64,000 bases of DNA from NCBI GenBank assembly GCA_003243275.1, contig QFQR01000001.1, positions 558,001 through 622,000 on the forward strand, given 5' to 3'. The notes beneath the pieces were generated by a model. That model did no database searches. It saw only the letters and a program-made list of their open reading frames with translations, and was not told where the DNA came from. This document shows, piece after piece, positions 33,943 through 42,834 of the stretch (position 1 is its first letter; each line of letters starts with the position of its first letter). This DNA is from Leifsonia xyli. Its GTDB lineage: Bacteria; Actinomycetota; Actinomycetes; Actinomycetales; Microbacteriaceae. A program made the translations under genes and the position numbers.

Positions 33943-35255
33943 CCACCACACCGGCGACGACGCCCCCCGCCTCGGACGACACCACCAACCTGCCCGCCGA
34001 GGGCGGCTTCATCGGCAGCGGCCAGGAAGGCGGGCTCCTCGACCAGGTACGTGCCTACTTCCAGCGGGTGCGCCACGGCGACATGGGCGCCCTCCCCGCC
34101 ATCGGCGGACTCGTCGTGCTCGTCATCCTGTTCACGATCCTCAGTCAGGCCATGCTCGGCCAGCAGTTCTTCCTCACCGAGCGCAACTTCGCGAACCTGT
34201 TGACCCAGGCGGCATCCCTCGTGATGCTCGCCATGGCCCTCGTGTTCGTGATCCTGCTCGGTGAGATCGACCTCTCGGCGGGTGTGACCTCCGGCGTCGC
34301 GCTCTCGGCGTTCGTCGTGCTCACCAAGCCAGACGGCATCAACATGAACTGGATCATCGCGCTCGCCATCGCGATCCTCGTCGGCATCGTGATCGGAACC
34401 TTCATCGGATTCTTCGTGGCGCGGGTCGGCATCCCGTCGTTCGTCGTCACGCTGGGTCTGTTCATCGGGCTCCAGGGGGTGACCCTCATCCTGCTCGGCG
34501 ACGGCGGCGTGTTCCGCATCCAGATCCCCGACTTCCTGGCGATCCAGAACTCGAACCTGCCGATCTGGGCCGGATGGGCGATGCTCGGCGTGATCCTCCT
34601 GATCTCGTTCGCGATGTCGATGTGGGATCGCTACCTGCGCACCCGCGCCGGGGTGCCGAACCGCACGATCGCTCTGGTCTGGGCCAAGCTCGCCATCATC
34701 GCGGTGGCAGGTGGCTTCGTGGTGGCGGTGCTGAGCGCGAACCGCTCGTCGAGCGTCAAGGTGATCGAGGGGGTGCCGATCGTCGTCCCGATCGTGCTGG
34801 CGATCCTCTGGATCGGCACCTTCGTGCTCGACCGCACCAAGTTCGGTCGCTACATCTACGCGATCGGCGGCAACGGCGAAGCGGCGCGGCGCTCGGGCGT
34901 CAAGGTGATCACGATCCGCTGGGCGGCCTTCATCGTCTGCTCGGTGCTCGCGGTCGTGGCGGGCGTGTTCAGCGCGAGCAAGGTCGGATCGGTCAACGCG
35001 GGCTTCGGCACCGACACGGTGCTGAGCGGTGTCGCGGCGGCGGTCGTCGGCGGCGTGAGCCTCTTCGGCGGACGCGGACGGCTCATGCACGCTGCGATCG
35101 GCGCCCTCGTGATCGCGGTGATCGCCAACGGTCTGGGGCTCCTGAACCTCCCGGCCGGCGTCAACTACATCGTCACCGGCGGTGTGCTCGTGCTCGCCGC
35201 CACGGTCGACGCGGTCTCCCGCGTGCGGGCCGGCGGTTCGCTCATGCGTACCTGA
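33939..35255 (+). CDS. Sugar ABC transporter permease, XylH-like
   Basis: A 438-residue permease with a long N-terminal cytoplasmic region (about 60 residues) and about eleven hydrophobic segments. LGEIDLSAGVTSGVALSAF and the late RYIYAIGGNGEAARRSGVKV, SKVGSVNAGFGTDTVLSGVA and GGVSLFGGRGR are BPD_transp_2 family signatures. The extra helices in the middle are typical of XylH rather than RbsC. It works with the upstream ATPase and binding protein. A palindromic repeat follows its stop. Confidence 0.92.
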   Translation: MTTTPATTPPASDDTTNLPAEGGFIGSGQEGGLLDQVRAYFQRVRHGDMGALPAIGGLVVLVILFTILSQAMLGQQFFLTERNFANLLTQAASLVMLAMALVFVILLGEIDLSAGVTSGVALSAFVVLTKPDGINMNWIIALAIAILVGIVIGTFIGFFVARVGIPSFVVTLGLFIGLQGVTLILLGDGGVFRIQIPDFLAIQNSNLPIWAGWAMLGVILLISFAMSMWDRYLRTRAGVPNRTIALVWAKLAIIAVAGGFVVAVLSANRSSSVKVIEGVPIVVPIVLAILWIGTFVLDRTKFGRYIYAIGGNGEAARRSGVKVITIRWAAFIVCSVLAVVAGVFSASKVGSVNAGFGTDTVLSGVAAAVVGGVSLFGGRGRLMHAAIGALVIAVIANGLGLLNLPAGVNYIVTGGVLVLAATVDAVSRVRAGGSLMRT

Positions 35256-35273
35256 CCCATCCGTTTCATCTGC

Positions 35274-35343
35274 CAAACGCTGTAGCGGTTGCGCACGCGC
35301 GCCAGTCATCTCTGGCGCATGGCGGCAACCGCTACAGCGTTTG
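35274..35343. repeat. Large inverted repeat of the CAAACGCTGYAGCGKTTG family
   Basis: Perfect 19-base arms (35274-35292, CAAACGCTGTAGCGGTTGC; complement at 35325-35343) enclose an inner hairpin GCGCCA/TGGCGC. Each arm is itself close to the dispersed palindrome. It fills the gap between convergent genes (stops at 35255 and 35348) and would form a strong cruciform or bidirectional transcript hairpin. Confidence 0.8.
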
Positions 35344-35347
35344 ACCG

Positions 35348-36469
35348 TTAAGCAGGAGGTGCCACGTACCGCTCAGCCGGACCGACGTACTCGGAGAGCG
35401 GACGGATGAGCGCGTTCGCCGCCGCCTGCTCGCGGATGTGGGCGGTCCACCCGGTGACCCGGCTCGCCACGAAGAGCGGCGTGAAGAGCTCGGTGTCGAA
35501 GCCGATGAGGTGGTAGGCGGGCCCCGAGGGGTAGTCGAGGTTCGGCTTGATGCCTTTGCGCTCGTTCATCGCCGACTCGAGCGCAGTGTAGAGCTCGCCG
35601 AGGTCGGGGCGGTCGTACTCGACCAGCAGGGTGTCGAGCGAGGCCTTCATGGTCGGCACCCGCGAGTCGCCGTTCTTGTAGACGCGGTGCCCGAAGCCCA
35701 TGATCTTGCGCTTCTCGGCGAGCGCCGCATCCAGCCACTCCGCGGCGCGGTCGGCGAACACGATCTCGTCGAACATGTGCATGACGGCCTCGTTCGCCCC
35801 GCCGTGCAGCGGCCCCTTGAGCGCGCCGATCGCGGCCGTGACCGCCGAATACAGGTCGGCCATCGTCGAGGTGACGACCCGCGCCGTGAAGGTGGAGGCG
35901 TTGAACGAGTGCTCCGCGTACAGGATCATCGAGACGTCGAACGCGGTGACGACCACGAGATCCGGCACCTCGCCGAAGGTCATGTGCAGGAAGTTGGCCG
36001 AGTAGCCGAGGTCGTCACGCGGCTCCACGACCTCCTCGTCGCGGAGGCGACGCTGCGCGTAGGCGACGATCGCGGGCAGCTGCGCCCACAGCCGCTTCGC
36101 CTGCTCGAGCTGCGCCTCCGGGCTCTGGTCGGCCACGCTCGGATCGGCAGCGCCGAACGCCGAGACGGCGGTGCGCACGACATCCATCGGATGCGCCTCG
36201 AGCGGCAGCAGATCGATCGCCTCCTTGGCGACGTGCGCGAGCTCGCGGTGCGCGCGCTCGAAGGCCTGCAGCTCCTCGAGCTGCACCGGGGTCGGCAGCT
36301 CGCCGTGCCAGAGCAGGTACGCGACCTCCTCGAAGGTGCAGTTGGCGGCGAGCTCCTGCACCGGGTAGCCCCGGTACAGCAGCGAGTTCGTCTCGGGGTT
36401 GACCTTCGAGATCGCGGTCACGTCGACGACGACGCCCGCGAGCCCCTTCTTGATGTCGGCCTCAGCCAT
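35348..36469 (-). CDS. prpC: 2-methylcitrate synthase
   Basis: A 373-residue citrate synthase-fold enzyme that condenses propionyl-CoA with oxaloacetate. Catalytic residues are seen in GPLHGGANEAVMHMF, MGFGHRVYKNGDSR and the late Asp-containing NLDYPSGPAYHLIGFDTELF. The short N-terminus (KKGLAGVVVDVTAISKVNPE) and its place after prpD and prpB identify it as the methylcitrate enzyme, though such enzymes often also accept acetyl-CoA. The ATG has an AGGAG site that overlaps the end of prpB. Confidence 0.93.
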   Translation of the reverse strand: MAEADIKKGLAGVVVDVTAISKVNPETNSLLYRGYPVQELAANCTFEEVAYLLWHGELPTPVQLEELQAFERAHRELAHVAKEAIDLLPLEAHPMDVVRTAVSAFGAADPSVADQSPEAQLEQAKRLWAQLPAIVAYAQRRLRDEEVVEPRDDLGYSANFLHMTFGEVPDLVVVTAFDVSMILYAEHSFNASTFTARVVTSTMADLYSAVTAAIGALKGPLHGGANEAVMHMFDEIVFADRAAEWLDAALAEKRKIMGFGHRVYKNGDSRVPTMKASLDTLLVEYDRPDLGELYTALESAMNERKGIKPNLDYPSGPAYHLIGFDTELFTPLFVASRVTGWTAHIREQAAANALIRPLSEYVGPAERYVAPPA

Positions 36470-36470
36470 G

Positions 36471-37379
36471 TCAGCTCCTGTTGTTCGTGAGATCGAAGGT
36501 GTAGACGCCGGCGTCGAACTCCGAGTACCCCGCGTAGTCGACCAGTTCGTACAGCCTCGCACGGGTCTGCATCTCGGGCACACGGCTTTCGAAAGAACCT
36601 TCCGCGACGATGGTGTCGAGGCCGCGCTCGGCGGCCCCCATCGCGAGCCGCAGCAGGCTCACCGGGAAGATGACGATGTTGACGCCCACCTCGGCGAGCT
36701 GCCGCGTCGTGAACAGCTCCGACTTCCCGAACTCGGTCATGTTCGCCAGGATCGGCACGTCGACCGCCGCGCGGATCGCCTCGAACTCGGCCAGGTCGGC
36801 CATCGCCTCGGGGAAGATCGCATCCGCACCCGCATCCACGAGCTTCTTCGCGCGATCCTTCGCGGCCGCGAGCCCCTCGACGCCGCGGATGTCGGTGCGC
36901 GCCATGATGAGGAAATCGGGGTCGCGACGCGCCTCGACGGCGGCCCGGATGCGCTTGAGCGCGGTGGCCTCGTCGACGACGGCCTTGCCGTCGAGGTGCC
37001 CGCAGCGCTTGGGGTTGACCTGGTCCTCGAGGTGCATCCCCGAGATGCCGGCGTCCTCGAGCACCTGCACCGTGCGGGCGACGTTCATCGGCTCGCCGAA
37101 CCCGGTGTCGGCGTCGATGAGCGTCGGCAGCTCGGTGACGCGGGCGATCTGCCCGCCGCGCTGCGCCACCTCGGTGAGGGTCGTGAGGCCGATGTCGGGC
37201 AGCCCCAGGTCGGCGGCGAGCACGGCACCGGAGATGTAGACGCCCTCGAAGCCCTTGTCCTCGATGAGCCGCGCCGAGAGCGGGTTGAAGGCGCCCGGCA
37301 TCCGCACCAGCTCACCCGAGGCGAGTCGCGCCCGGAGCGCCTGACGCTTGGCGGATGCGGTGGTTCCCGAATGCAGCAT
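36471..37379 (-). CDS. prpB: Methylisocitrate lyase
   Basis: A 302-residue PEP mutase/isocitrate lyase superfamily enzyme that splits 2-methylisocitrate into pyruvate and succinate. The active-site Cys is in NPKRCGHLDGK; the metal-binding acids are in TLIDADTGFGEP and GMHLEDQ; MPGAFNPLSARLIEDKGFEG is the usual N-terminal pattern. The start overlaps the prpD stop (ATGA) and the stop lies one base from prpC's start, so the three genes are tightly coupled. Confidence 0.94.
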   Translation of the reverse strand: MLHSGTTASAKRQALRARLASGELVRMPGAFNPLSARLIEDKGFEGVYISGAVLAADLGLPDIGLTTLTEVAQRGGQIARVTELPTLIDADTGFGEPMNVARTVQVLEDAGISGMHLEDQVNPKRCGHLDGKAVVDEATALKRIRAAVEARRDPDFLIMARTDIRGVEGLAAAKDRAKKLVDAGADAIFPEAMADLAEFEAIRAAVDVPILANMTEFGKSELFTTRQLAEVGVNIVIFPVSLLRLAMGAAERGLDTIVAEGSFESRVPEMQTRARLYELVDYAGYSEFDAGVYTFDLTNNRS

Positions 37380-38893
37380 CAGAACAGTCCTTCCGGGGCC
37401 GTCGGCAGCCCGGCGGCCACCACGTTGAGCTGCGCCACCTCGGCGGCGCTCAGCTCGGGCAGGCGCTCGGCGAGGTCGAGGAAGCGCTCGATCGAGGCGT
37501 CGGCGAGCACGCCGTCCGCGAGGGTGCGGAACTTCGCCACGTAGTCGGGGCGGGTGAAGGGACGCGCCCCCAGCGGGTGCGCATCCGCGACGGCGATCTC
37601 GTCGACGAGGCGCGATCCGTCCGCGAGCTCGATCTCGACGCGCCCGCCGAAGGCCTTCTCGTCCGGGTCCTCCGAGTGGTAGCGGCGAGTCCACTCGGCG
37701 TCTTCCGCCGTCGTGACCTTGTTCCAGAGCGCGACCGTGTCGGGGCGCGCGGCCCGCTCGGGCGCGTAGGAGCCGAGGTGATCCCATGCGCCGTCCTGCA
37801 GCGCGACCGTGAAGATGTACGGGATCGAGTGGTCGAGCGTCTCGCGGCTCGCGGTGGGGTCGTACTTCTGCGGGTCTCCGGATCCCGAACCGATCACGTA
37901 GTGGGTGTGGTGGCTCGTGTGCAGCACGACGCTGCGCACCGCATCCGGGTTCCGCAGCTCGGGGCGCTGCAGGCCGAGCTTGCGGGCGAGGTCGATCCAG
38001 GCCTGCGCCTGGTACTCGGCCGAGTGCTCCTTCGTGTAGCTGTCGAGGATGGCGCGCTTCGGCTCGCCCCACTCGGGCAACGGCACCTGGTAGCGCCCGT
38101 CCGGGCCGTCGAGGAGCCACGCGATCACGCCGTCCTCGCCCTCCCAGATGGGTGCGGGTGAGGTCTGGCCGCGCATGGCCCGGTCGATCGCCTCGACGGC
38201 CATCTTGCCCGCGAACGCCGGGGCGTGCGCCTTCCAGGTGGAGATCTGGCCCTTGCGCGACTGGCGGGTGGCTGTCGTGGTGTGCAGCGCCTGTCCGATG
38301 GCCTGGTAGATGGTCTCCGGCGCGAGACCGAGGAGCGTTCCGATGCCGGCGGCCGCGGAGGGGCCGAGGTGGGCGACGTGGTCGATCTTGTGCTTGTGCA
38401 GGCTGATGCCGCGCACGAGGTCCATCTGCACCTCGTAGCCGGTTGCGATGCCGCGCACGAGGGCTGCGCCGTCCGCACCCGTGTGCTGGGCGACGGCGAG
38501 GATCGGCGGGATGTTGTCGCCGGGGTGCGAGTACTCCGCGGCGAGGAAGGTGTCGTGGTAGTCGAGCTCGCGCACGGCGACCCCGTTGGCCCAGGCCGCC
38601 CACTCGGGCTGGACCACACCCTCCGCACCGAAGACGGCGGATCCCGCGTGGCCCGGGCGGGCATCCGCCTGGGGGCGTGCGAGCGCCTGCCCGCGCGCCG
38701 CGACGACGGGAGCGCGGGAGAGCGAGGCGACGGCGACGGCCGCGTTGTCGATGACGCGGTTGACGATCATCTCGGCGACCTCGGACTCGACCGCGACCGG
38801 GTCGACGGCGAGGCGCGCGATCTTCCACGCGAGCTCATCCTCCCGCGCGAGGCTCTCGTCGCTGCGGTGGGTGCGGACGGTGTGGAGCTTCAT
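37379..38893 (-). CDS. prpD: 2-methylcitrate dehydratase
   Basis: A 504-residue MmgE/PrpD-family dehydratase acting on 2-methylcitrate in propionate breakdown. Family segments include VIDNAAVAVASLSRAPVVAA, VRELDYHDTFLAAEYSHPGD, ISLHKHKIDHVAHLGPSAAA, GQISTWKAHAPAFAGKMAVE and HTSHHTHYVIGSGSGDPQKY. It is the iron-sulfur-independent type. GAAGGAG precedes the ATG by a few bases. It follows the GntR regulator by 16 bases in the same operon. Confidence 0.94.
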   Translation of the reverse strand: MKLHTVRTHRSDESLAREDELAWKIARLAVDPVAVESEVAEMIVNRVIDNAAVAVASLSRAPVVAARGQALARPQADARPGHAGSAVFGAEGVVQPEWAAWANGVAVRELDYHDTFLAAEYSHPGDNIPPILAVAQHTGADGAALVRGIATGYEVQMDLVRGISLHKHKIDHVAHLGPSAAAGIGTLLGLAPETIYQAIGQALHTTTATRQSRKGQISTWKAHAPAFAGKMAVEAIDRAMRGQTSPAPIWEGEDGVIAWLLDGPDGRYQVPLPEWGEPKRAILDSYTKEHSAEYQAQAWIDLARKLGLQRPELRNPDAVRSVVLHTSHHTHYVIGSGSGDPQKYDPTASRETLDHSIPYIFTVALQDGAWDHLGSYAPERAARPDTVALWNKVTTAEDAEWTRRYHSEDPDEKAFGGRVEIELADGSRLVDEIAVADAHPLGARPFTRPDYVAKFRTLADGVLADASIERFLDLAERLPELSAAEVAQLNVVAAGLPTAPEGLF

Positions 38894-38909
38894 CGGCTCT
38901 CCTTCGTGT

Positions 38910-39557
38910 TCATGAGGCGGTCGCCTCGAGGATGTGGCGCAGACTCGCGTGCAGGTGCACGGCGGTCGCGTGGCGGGCGAGGTCGGCATCGCCGTCGCGG
39001 ATCGCCTCGGCGATGAGGCGGTGCTCGGCGGCGGCGCGCTCGAGGCGCGCGGGGTCGTCTTGGGCGAGACGCCGGATGCGGCGCAGGTGGGTGCGCACGC
39101 CGCGGAGGGCGGCGACGAGCGCGGGGTTGGCGACGCTCGCGTCGATCGCCTCGTCGAAGCGCGCCACGAGGTCGTAGTAGGCCTCGAGCTCGTGGCGGCC
39201 GACGAGCGCGGCCGCGCCGTCGAACTCGGATGCGAGAGCCGCGAACGCCGGGGGGTCGCGGCGCTCGGCGGCGAGGGCGGCGGCGGCGGTCTCGAGTGCC
39301 TCACGCAGTTCGAAGAGGCCGCGCACGTCCTCCACGTCGGCGGAGGAGACGACGAGCCCGCGCCCCGACTGGGCCTCGACGAGTCCTTCGGCGGAGAGAC
39401 GCGACAGCGCTTCACGCACGGGGGTGCGCGAGACCCCGAGCCGGGTGGCCTGCTCGACTTCGCCGAGCACCGTTCCGGGCGCGAGGCGCCACTGCAGGAT
39501 CTCCTCCCGCAGCACCTCGTATGCGCGATCGCTCGCGCGCCCGCTCGGCATGCTCAC
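38910..39557 (-). CDS. GntR family regulator (FCD type) of the propionate operon
   Basis: A 215-residue FadR-subfamily regulator: winged helix (AYEVLREEILQWRLAPGTVL, LGVSRTPVREALSRLSAEG, LVEAQSGRGLVV) and a C-terminal all-helical FCD ligand domain with metal-binding His residues (FDEAIDASVANPALV; HRLIAEAIRDGD; HLHASLRHIL). GTG 39557 is eight bases after TATACA; ATG 39551 is an alternative. It is the first gene of the prpDBC operon and likely responds to a methylcitrate-pathway intermediate. Confidence 0.9.
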   Translation of the reverse strand: MSMPSGRASDRAYEVLREEILQWRLAPGTVLGEVEQATRLGVSRTPVREALSRLSAEGLVEAQSGRGLVVSSADVEDVRGLFELREALETAAAALAAERRDPPAFAALASEFDGAAALVGRHELEAYYDLVARFDEAIDASVANPALVAALRGVRTHLRRIRRLAQDDPARLERAAAEHRLIAEAIRDGDADLARHATAVHLHASLRHILEATAS

Positions 39558-39565
39558 GACATCAA

Positions 39566-39573
39566 TGTATACA
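39566..39573. promoter_or_regulatory. GntR-type site TGTATACA at the operon promoter
   Basis: TGTATACA overlaps the likely -10 (TATACA on the minus strand) just before the regulator start. The same palindrome recurs 50 bases upstream in a hairpin loop, so the pair looks like an autoregulatory operator set. Confidence 0.6.
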
Positions 39574-39601
39574 CTCAAGCGCGGTTACGCGACGGAAACA
39601 C

Positions 39602-39641
39602 CCCAGAAGGCCCGGCTTGTATACAAACCGGGCCTTCTGGG
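39602..39641. promoter_or_regulatory. 14-bp hairpin with TTGTATACAA in its loop
   Basis: Arms CCCAGAAGGCCCGG (39602-39615) and CCGGGCCTTCTGGG (39628-39641) are perfect complements; the 12-base centre holds TTGTATACAA (39617-39626), an extended copy of the GntR-type site at 39566. The whole 40 bases are almost fully palindromic. It is likely the upstream operator, and perhaps also a transcript boundary. Confidence 0.6.
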
Positions 39642-39698
39642 TCCGCGCCGGCCCGGCATCCGCGTGACGCCCTCACCTCGCGCCCGCCCCACCCTCAT

Positions 39699-39785
39699 GT
39701 CGAAAATGCAGGAGCCTCCGGGCCGCACCCCCGCATCCGCTGGGCTCTCACCCGTCAGCGAGCCCGGATCTCCTGCATTTTCGAC
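39699..39785. terminator. Long inverted repeat after the reductase gene
   Basis: Perfect 16-base arms (39699-39714, GTCGAAAATGCAGGAG; complement 39770-39785) extend, after a small bulge, by TCCGGG/CCCGGA. It lies about 20 bases downstream of the minus-strand reductase gene and is a candidate transcription end or palindromic element. The span 39558-39803 holds no gene, only this repeat and the two GntR-type sites. Confidence 0.55.
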
Positions 39786-39803
39786 GTCGACGAAGGGCGC
39801 GCG

Positions 39804-40376
39804 CTACTTCACGAGGGCGAAGCCGGCCGTCCAGGAGGTCCGCTCGCCGACCGCGAGGGTGAGCTGCAGGAAGCCGAGCGCCTCGAGCTCGCGAGCGCGC
39901 TTGAGGGAGCCGACGTCCTCACCCCGGAGGCCGCCCGCGCGCACGACGGCGAGCAGCGCATCCTTGGCCGCCTGATCGTCGCCCGCGACGAGCACCGTCG
40001 TGGGCTGGTCGCCGACGACACCGGATGCGAGAGTCGCGGCGAAGTTGGTGTTGAAGGCCTTGACGACCCGGGCTCCCGGCAGCTGTGCGGCGATGACCGC
40101 GGCGGCCGAGGAGTCGGACGGCACGACGAGGTCGTCGAAGGTGGAGAAGTCGAGCGGGTTCGTGATGTCGACGACCGTCTTGCCCTCGAGCTGGTCACGG
40201 TAGGCGGCGATCACCTCGGCGACCGCCGGATACGGCACCGCCAGCACGACGATGTCGCCCGTGAGCGCCTGCACCGGCTCGCGCGAGACGAGCTGCACCT
40301 CCGCGCCGCCCTTCGCCGCGAGGCCGGCGATCGCGCCGCCCATGTTGCCGGTGCCGATGATGCTGATCGTGGTCAT
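39804..40376 (-). CDS. NADP-binding reductase, F420-dependent NADP reductase-like
   Basis: A 190-residue Rossmann protein. ISIIGTGNMGGAIAGLAAKG is the dinucleotide motif, with later VVDITNPLD and KAFNTNFA segments, as in F420H2:NADP oxidoreductase and related NAD(P)-binding proteins. It would pass hydride between NADP and F420 or a quinone, but the ligand is not certain from sequence. GGAAGG precedes ATG 40376. It is divergent from a MarR regulator with two operator-like palindromes between, so it is probably the regulator's target. Confidence 0.82.
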   Translation of the reverse strand: MTTISIIGTGNMGGAIAGLAAKGGAEVQLVSREPVQALTGDIVVLAVPYPAVAEVIAAYRDQLEGKTVVDITNPLDFSTFDDLVVPSDSSAAAVIAAQLPGARVVKAFNTNFAATLASGVVGDQPTTVLVAGDDQAAKDALLAVVRAGGLRGEDVGSLKRARELEALGFLQLTLAVGERTSWTAGFALVK

Positions 40377-40397
40377 GTCCGACCATCCTTCCATTTG

Positions 40398-40440
40398 GTT
40401 GTTGCGTCAACGATAGGCACAACATGGTTGTCGATGCAAC
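40398..40440. promoter_or_regulatory. Two GTTG-N6-CAAC operator sites
   Basis: GTTGTTGCGTCAAC (40398-40411) and GTTGTCGATGCAAC (40427-40440) are inverted repeats of identical layout, 29 bases apart, in the 85-base gap between the divergent reductase and MarR genes. Such spacing suits MarR dimers repressing both promoters. Confidence 0.68.
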
Positions 40441-40461
40441 TATTCCGCTAGGCTGCAGCAC

Positions 40462-40956
40462 ATGACCCGACTCGTTCCGCGCCTCGACGCCGAGGAATCG
40501 ACGGCCTGGCTCTCGCTCGTCACCCTGCTCGAGCTGCTGCCGAGCGCCCTCGACTCCCAACTGCAGCGCGACTCCGCGCTCACCCACTTCGAGTTCGCCG
40601 TGCTCTCCTACCTGCGCTTCTCGCCCGAGCAGACCCAGCGCATGAGCGCGCTCGCCACCGGCACCAACGCCACCCTCCCCCGGCTCTCGCACGTCGTCAC
40701 CCGGCTCGAGAAGCGCGGGCTCGTCGAGCGCACCCCCTGCCCCGAGGATCGGCGCGCCACCAACGCGCGCCTGACGGATGCCGGACGCCGCGAACTGGTG
40801 CGCGCGACGCCCGGCCATATCGCCTTCGTGCGCCGCGCCGTGATCGACTCGCTCAGCCGCGAGCAGCTCGGACAACTCGCCGGCATCGCCGACGCGATCA
40901 CGCGCACGCTCGATCCCGAAGGGCGGTTCGCGGCGCTGCCGAAGGAGCCGGCGTGA
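40462..40956 (+). CDS. MarR family transcriptional regulator
   Basis: A 164-residue MarR-fold dimer. The winged helix runs from LTHFEFAVLSYLRFSPEQTQ through LATGTNATLPRLSHVVTRLE and KRGLVERTPCPEDRRATNAR to LTDAGRRELVRATPGH, with the family DxRxxx wing. The ATG at 40462 is seven bases after TAGGCT, so the message is probably leaderless. Likely targets are itself and the divergent reductase. The inducer is unknown; phenolic or oxidant signals are common in this family. Confidence 0.9.
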   Translation: MTRLVPRLDAEESTAWLSLVTLLELLPSALDSQLQRDSALTHFEFAVLSYLRFSPEQTQRMSALATGTNATLPRLSHVVTRLEKRGLVERTPCPEDRRATNARLTDAGRRELVRATPGHIAFVRRAVIDSLSREQLGQLAGIADAITRTLDPEGRFAALPKEPA

Positions 40957-41052
40957 CGACGGTCTCGAGCGGCGACACCCGGGCGGCGCTCCTCGATCGG
41001 CCGCAGGGCAGAGGTGGCCGCGGAAGGCCCGCGCGTCGCTAGGCTCGTGCGC

Positions 41053-42834
41053 ATGACCGACACGGATGACGCGGTCGCCGCCGCGCGTCAGGCACTCGAG
41101 CAGGCGCAGGCCGCGCTGGCCGCGGCGGAGGCTGCCGCGCAGACCGCACCGCCGGCCGCGCCCGAACCCGTCGCGGCACCCGCGCCCGCAGCGACGACGC
41201 CCGCAGCCGCACCCGTAGCGGCGCCCGCCGCATCCGGCCCTCTCGATCAGGCCGCCGTCGACGCCGTGCGCGCCGGCTACGCCTTCGACGCCCCCGCGCT
41301 CGAGATGGGAGCGCTCGTCAACGGCGACGCGCTCGCCGACGTGCCCATCCGCATCCCGCTCTCGATGGTCAACCGGCACGGACTCGTCGCCGGCGCGACG
41401 GGAACCGGCAAGACCAAGACCCTGCAGGTGCTCGCCGAACAGCTGAGCTCCGCGGGGGTTCCGGTGTTCGCGGCCGACATCAAGGGCGACCTCTCGGGCA
41501 TCGCCTCCCCCGGCACCCCGAGCGACAAGCTGCTCGCCCGCACGACGGGCCTCGGCCAGACCTGGACCGCGCACGCGAGCCCCACCGCGCTCTTCGCGCT
41601 CGGCGGCGACGGCATCGGCACCCCCATCCGGGCGAGCGTCGAGGGCTTCGGCGCGGTCATGCTCAGCAAGGTGCTCGGCCTCAACCAGACCCAGGAGTCG
41701 AGTCTCGGGCTCGTCTTCCACTACGCGAAGCAGCAGCAGCTCCCCCTCGTGACCCTCGACGATCTGCGCGCGGTGCTGCAGTTCCTCACGAGCGCCGACG
41801 GCAAGGCCGAGCTCGAGAACCTGGGCGGGCTGTCGAAGGCGACCGCCGGCGTGATCCTGCGCGAGCTCGTCTCCTTCGCCGAGCAGGGTGCCGACGTGTT
41901 CTTCGGGCTCCCCCAGATCGACACGGCCGACTTCTTCCGCACCGAGACCGGCGCGGATGGCGTGACGCGCGGCGTCGTCAGCCTGCTCGAGGTGCGCAGC
42001 CAACTCGGGCGTCCCGAGCTGTTCTCGACCTTCCTCATGTGGCTGCTCACCGAGCTCTACACCTCGCTGCCCGAGGTGGGAGACGTCGACAAGCCCAAGC
42101 TCGTGTTCTTCTTCGACGAGGCCCACCTGCTGTTCCGCGAGGCGAGCGACGACTTCCTCGCGATCGTCACCCAGACGGTGCGCCTCATCCGCTCGCGCGG
42201 GGTGGGCATCTTCTTCGTCACCCAGACCCCGAAGGATGTGCCGGGCGAGGTGCTCGCACAGCTCGGCAGCCGGGTGCAGCACCAGTTGCGGGCGCACACC
42301 CCCGACGACGCGAAGGCGCTGAAGTCGACGGTGTCGACCTATCCGAACTCGCCCTACGCGCTCGGTGAGGTGCTCACGAACCTCGCGATCGGCGAGGCGA
42401 TCGTGACGGTGATGAACGAGAAGGGCGCCCCCACACCTGTCGCCTGGACGCGGCTGCGGGCTCCAGAGGGATCGATGGATCCGACCCCGGATGCCACCCT
42501 CCAGGCCGCCGTCGCCGCGTCACCGCTCACCGCGAAGTACACGGCCGCGAGCACCACCGAGGGTGCGGCCGCGCTGCTCGCGAAGCGCACCGCCGCCGCG
42601 CAGCCGGCGGCCGATCCCGCGACGCCCGCTGCGGGCGCCGCGACCGGCCTGACCCCGGCCCAGCAACGCAAGGCCATCGAGGCGCAGGTGCGCGCCGAGC
42701 AGAAGGCGAAGGAGGCCGCAGCCCGCGACGCACGGGAGCAGCGCCGTCAGGAGGAGCGCATCCAGAAGGAGGTCGTCTCTGGCGGCATGCGCATCGCACG
42801 GGACATCATCGGCGGCCTGTTCAAACGTCGATGA
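41053..42834 (+). CDS. HerA-like ATPase, DUF853 family
   Basis: A 593-residue P-loop ATPase of the HerA/FtsK superfamily (DUF853). An N-terminal coiled-coil-like Ala/Glu/Pro-rich region of 60 residues is followed by Walker A GATGTGKT at 114-121, the ADIKGDLSGIASPGTPSDKL motif, Walker B LVFFFDEAHLLF and the sensor FFVTQTPKDVPGEVLAQLG. A second charged coiled-coil (residues about 530-580) precedes the C-terminus. The cellular role is not settled; DNA pumping or repair has been proposed for relatives. ATG 41053 is seven bases after TAGGCT (leaderless). The stop overlaps the next start by ATGA. Confidence 0.88.
   Translation: MTDTDDAVAAARQALEQAQAALAAAEAAAQTAPPAAPEPVAAPAPAATTPAAAPVAAPAASGPLDQAAVDAVRAGYAFDAPALEMGALVNGDALADVPIRIPLSMVNRHGLVAGATGTGKTKTLQVLAEQLSSAGVPVFAADIKGDLSGIASPGTPSDKLLARTTGLGQTWTAHASPTALFALGGDGIGTPIRASVEGFGAVMLSKVLGLNQTQESSLGLVFHYAKQQQLPLVTLDDLRAVLQFLTSADGKAELENLGGLSKATAGVILRELVSFAEQGADVFFGLPQIDTADFFRTETGADGVTRGVVSLLEVRSQLGRPELFSTFLMWLLTELYTSLPEVGDVDKPKLVFFFDEAHLLFREASDDFLAIVTQTVRLIRSRGVGIFFVTQTPKDVPGEVLAQLGSRVQHQLRAHTPDDAKALKSTVSTYPNSPYALGEVLTNLAIGEAIVTVMNEKGAPTPVAWTRLRAPEGSMDPTPDATLQAAVAASPLTAKYTAASTTEGAAALLAKRTAAAQPAADPATPAAGAATGLTPAQQRKAIEAQVRAEQKAKEAAARDAREQRRQEERIQKEVVSGGMRIARDIIGGLFKRR

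Noticed and set aside
40195..42297. 700-residue minus-strand frame opposite the MarR and HerA-like genes
   Set aside because: It is antisense to two well-supported genes and consists of Arg/Glu/Gly-rich shadow sequence.
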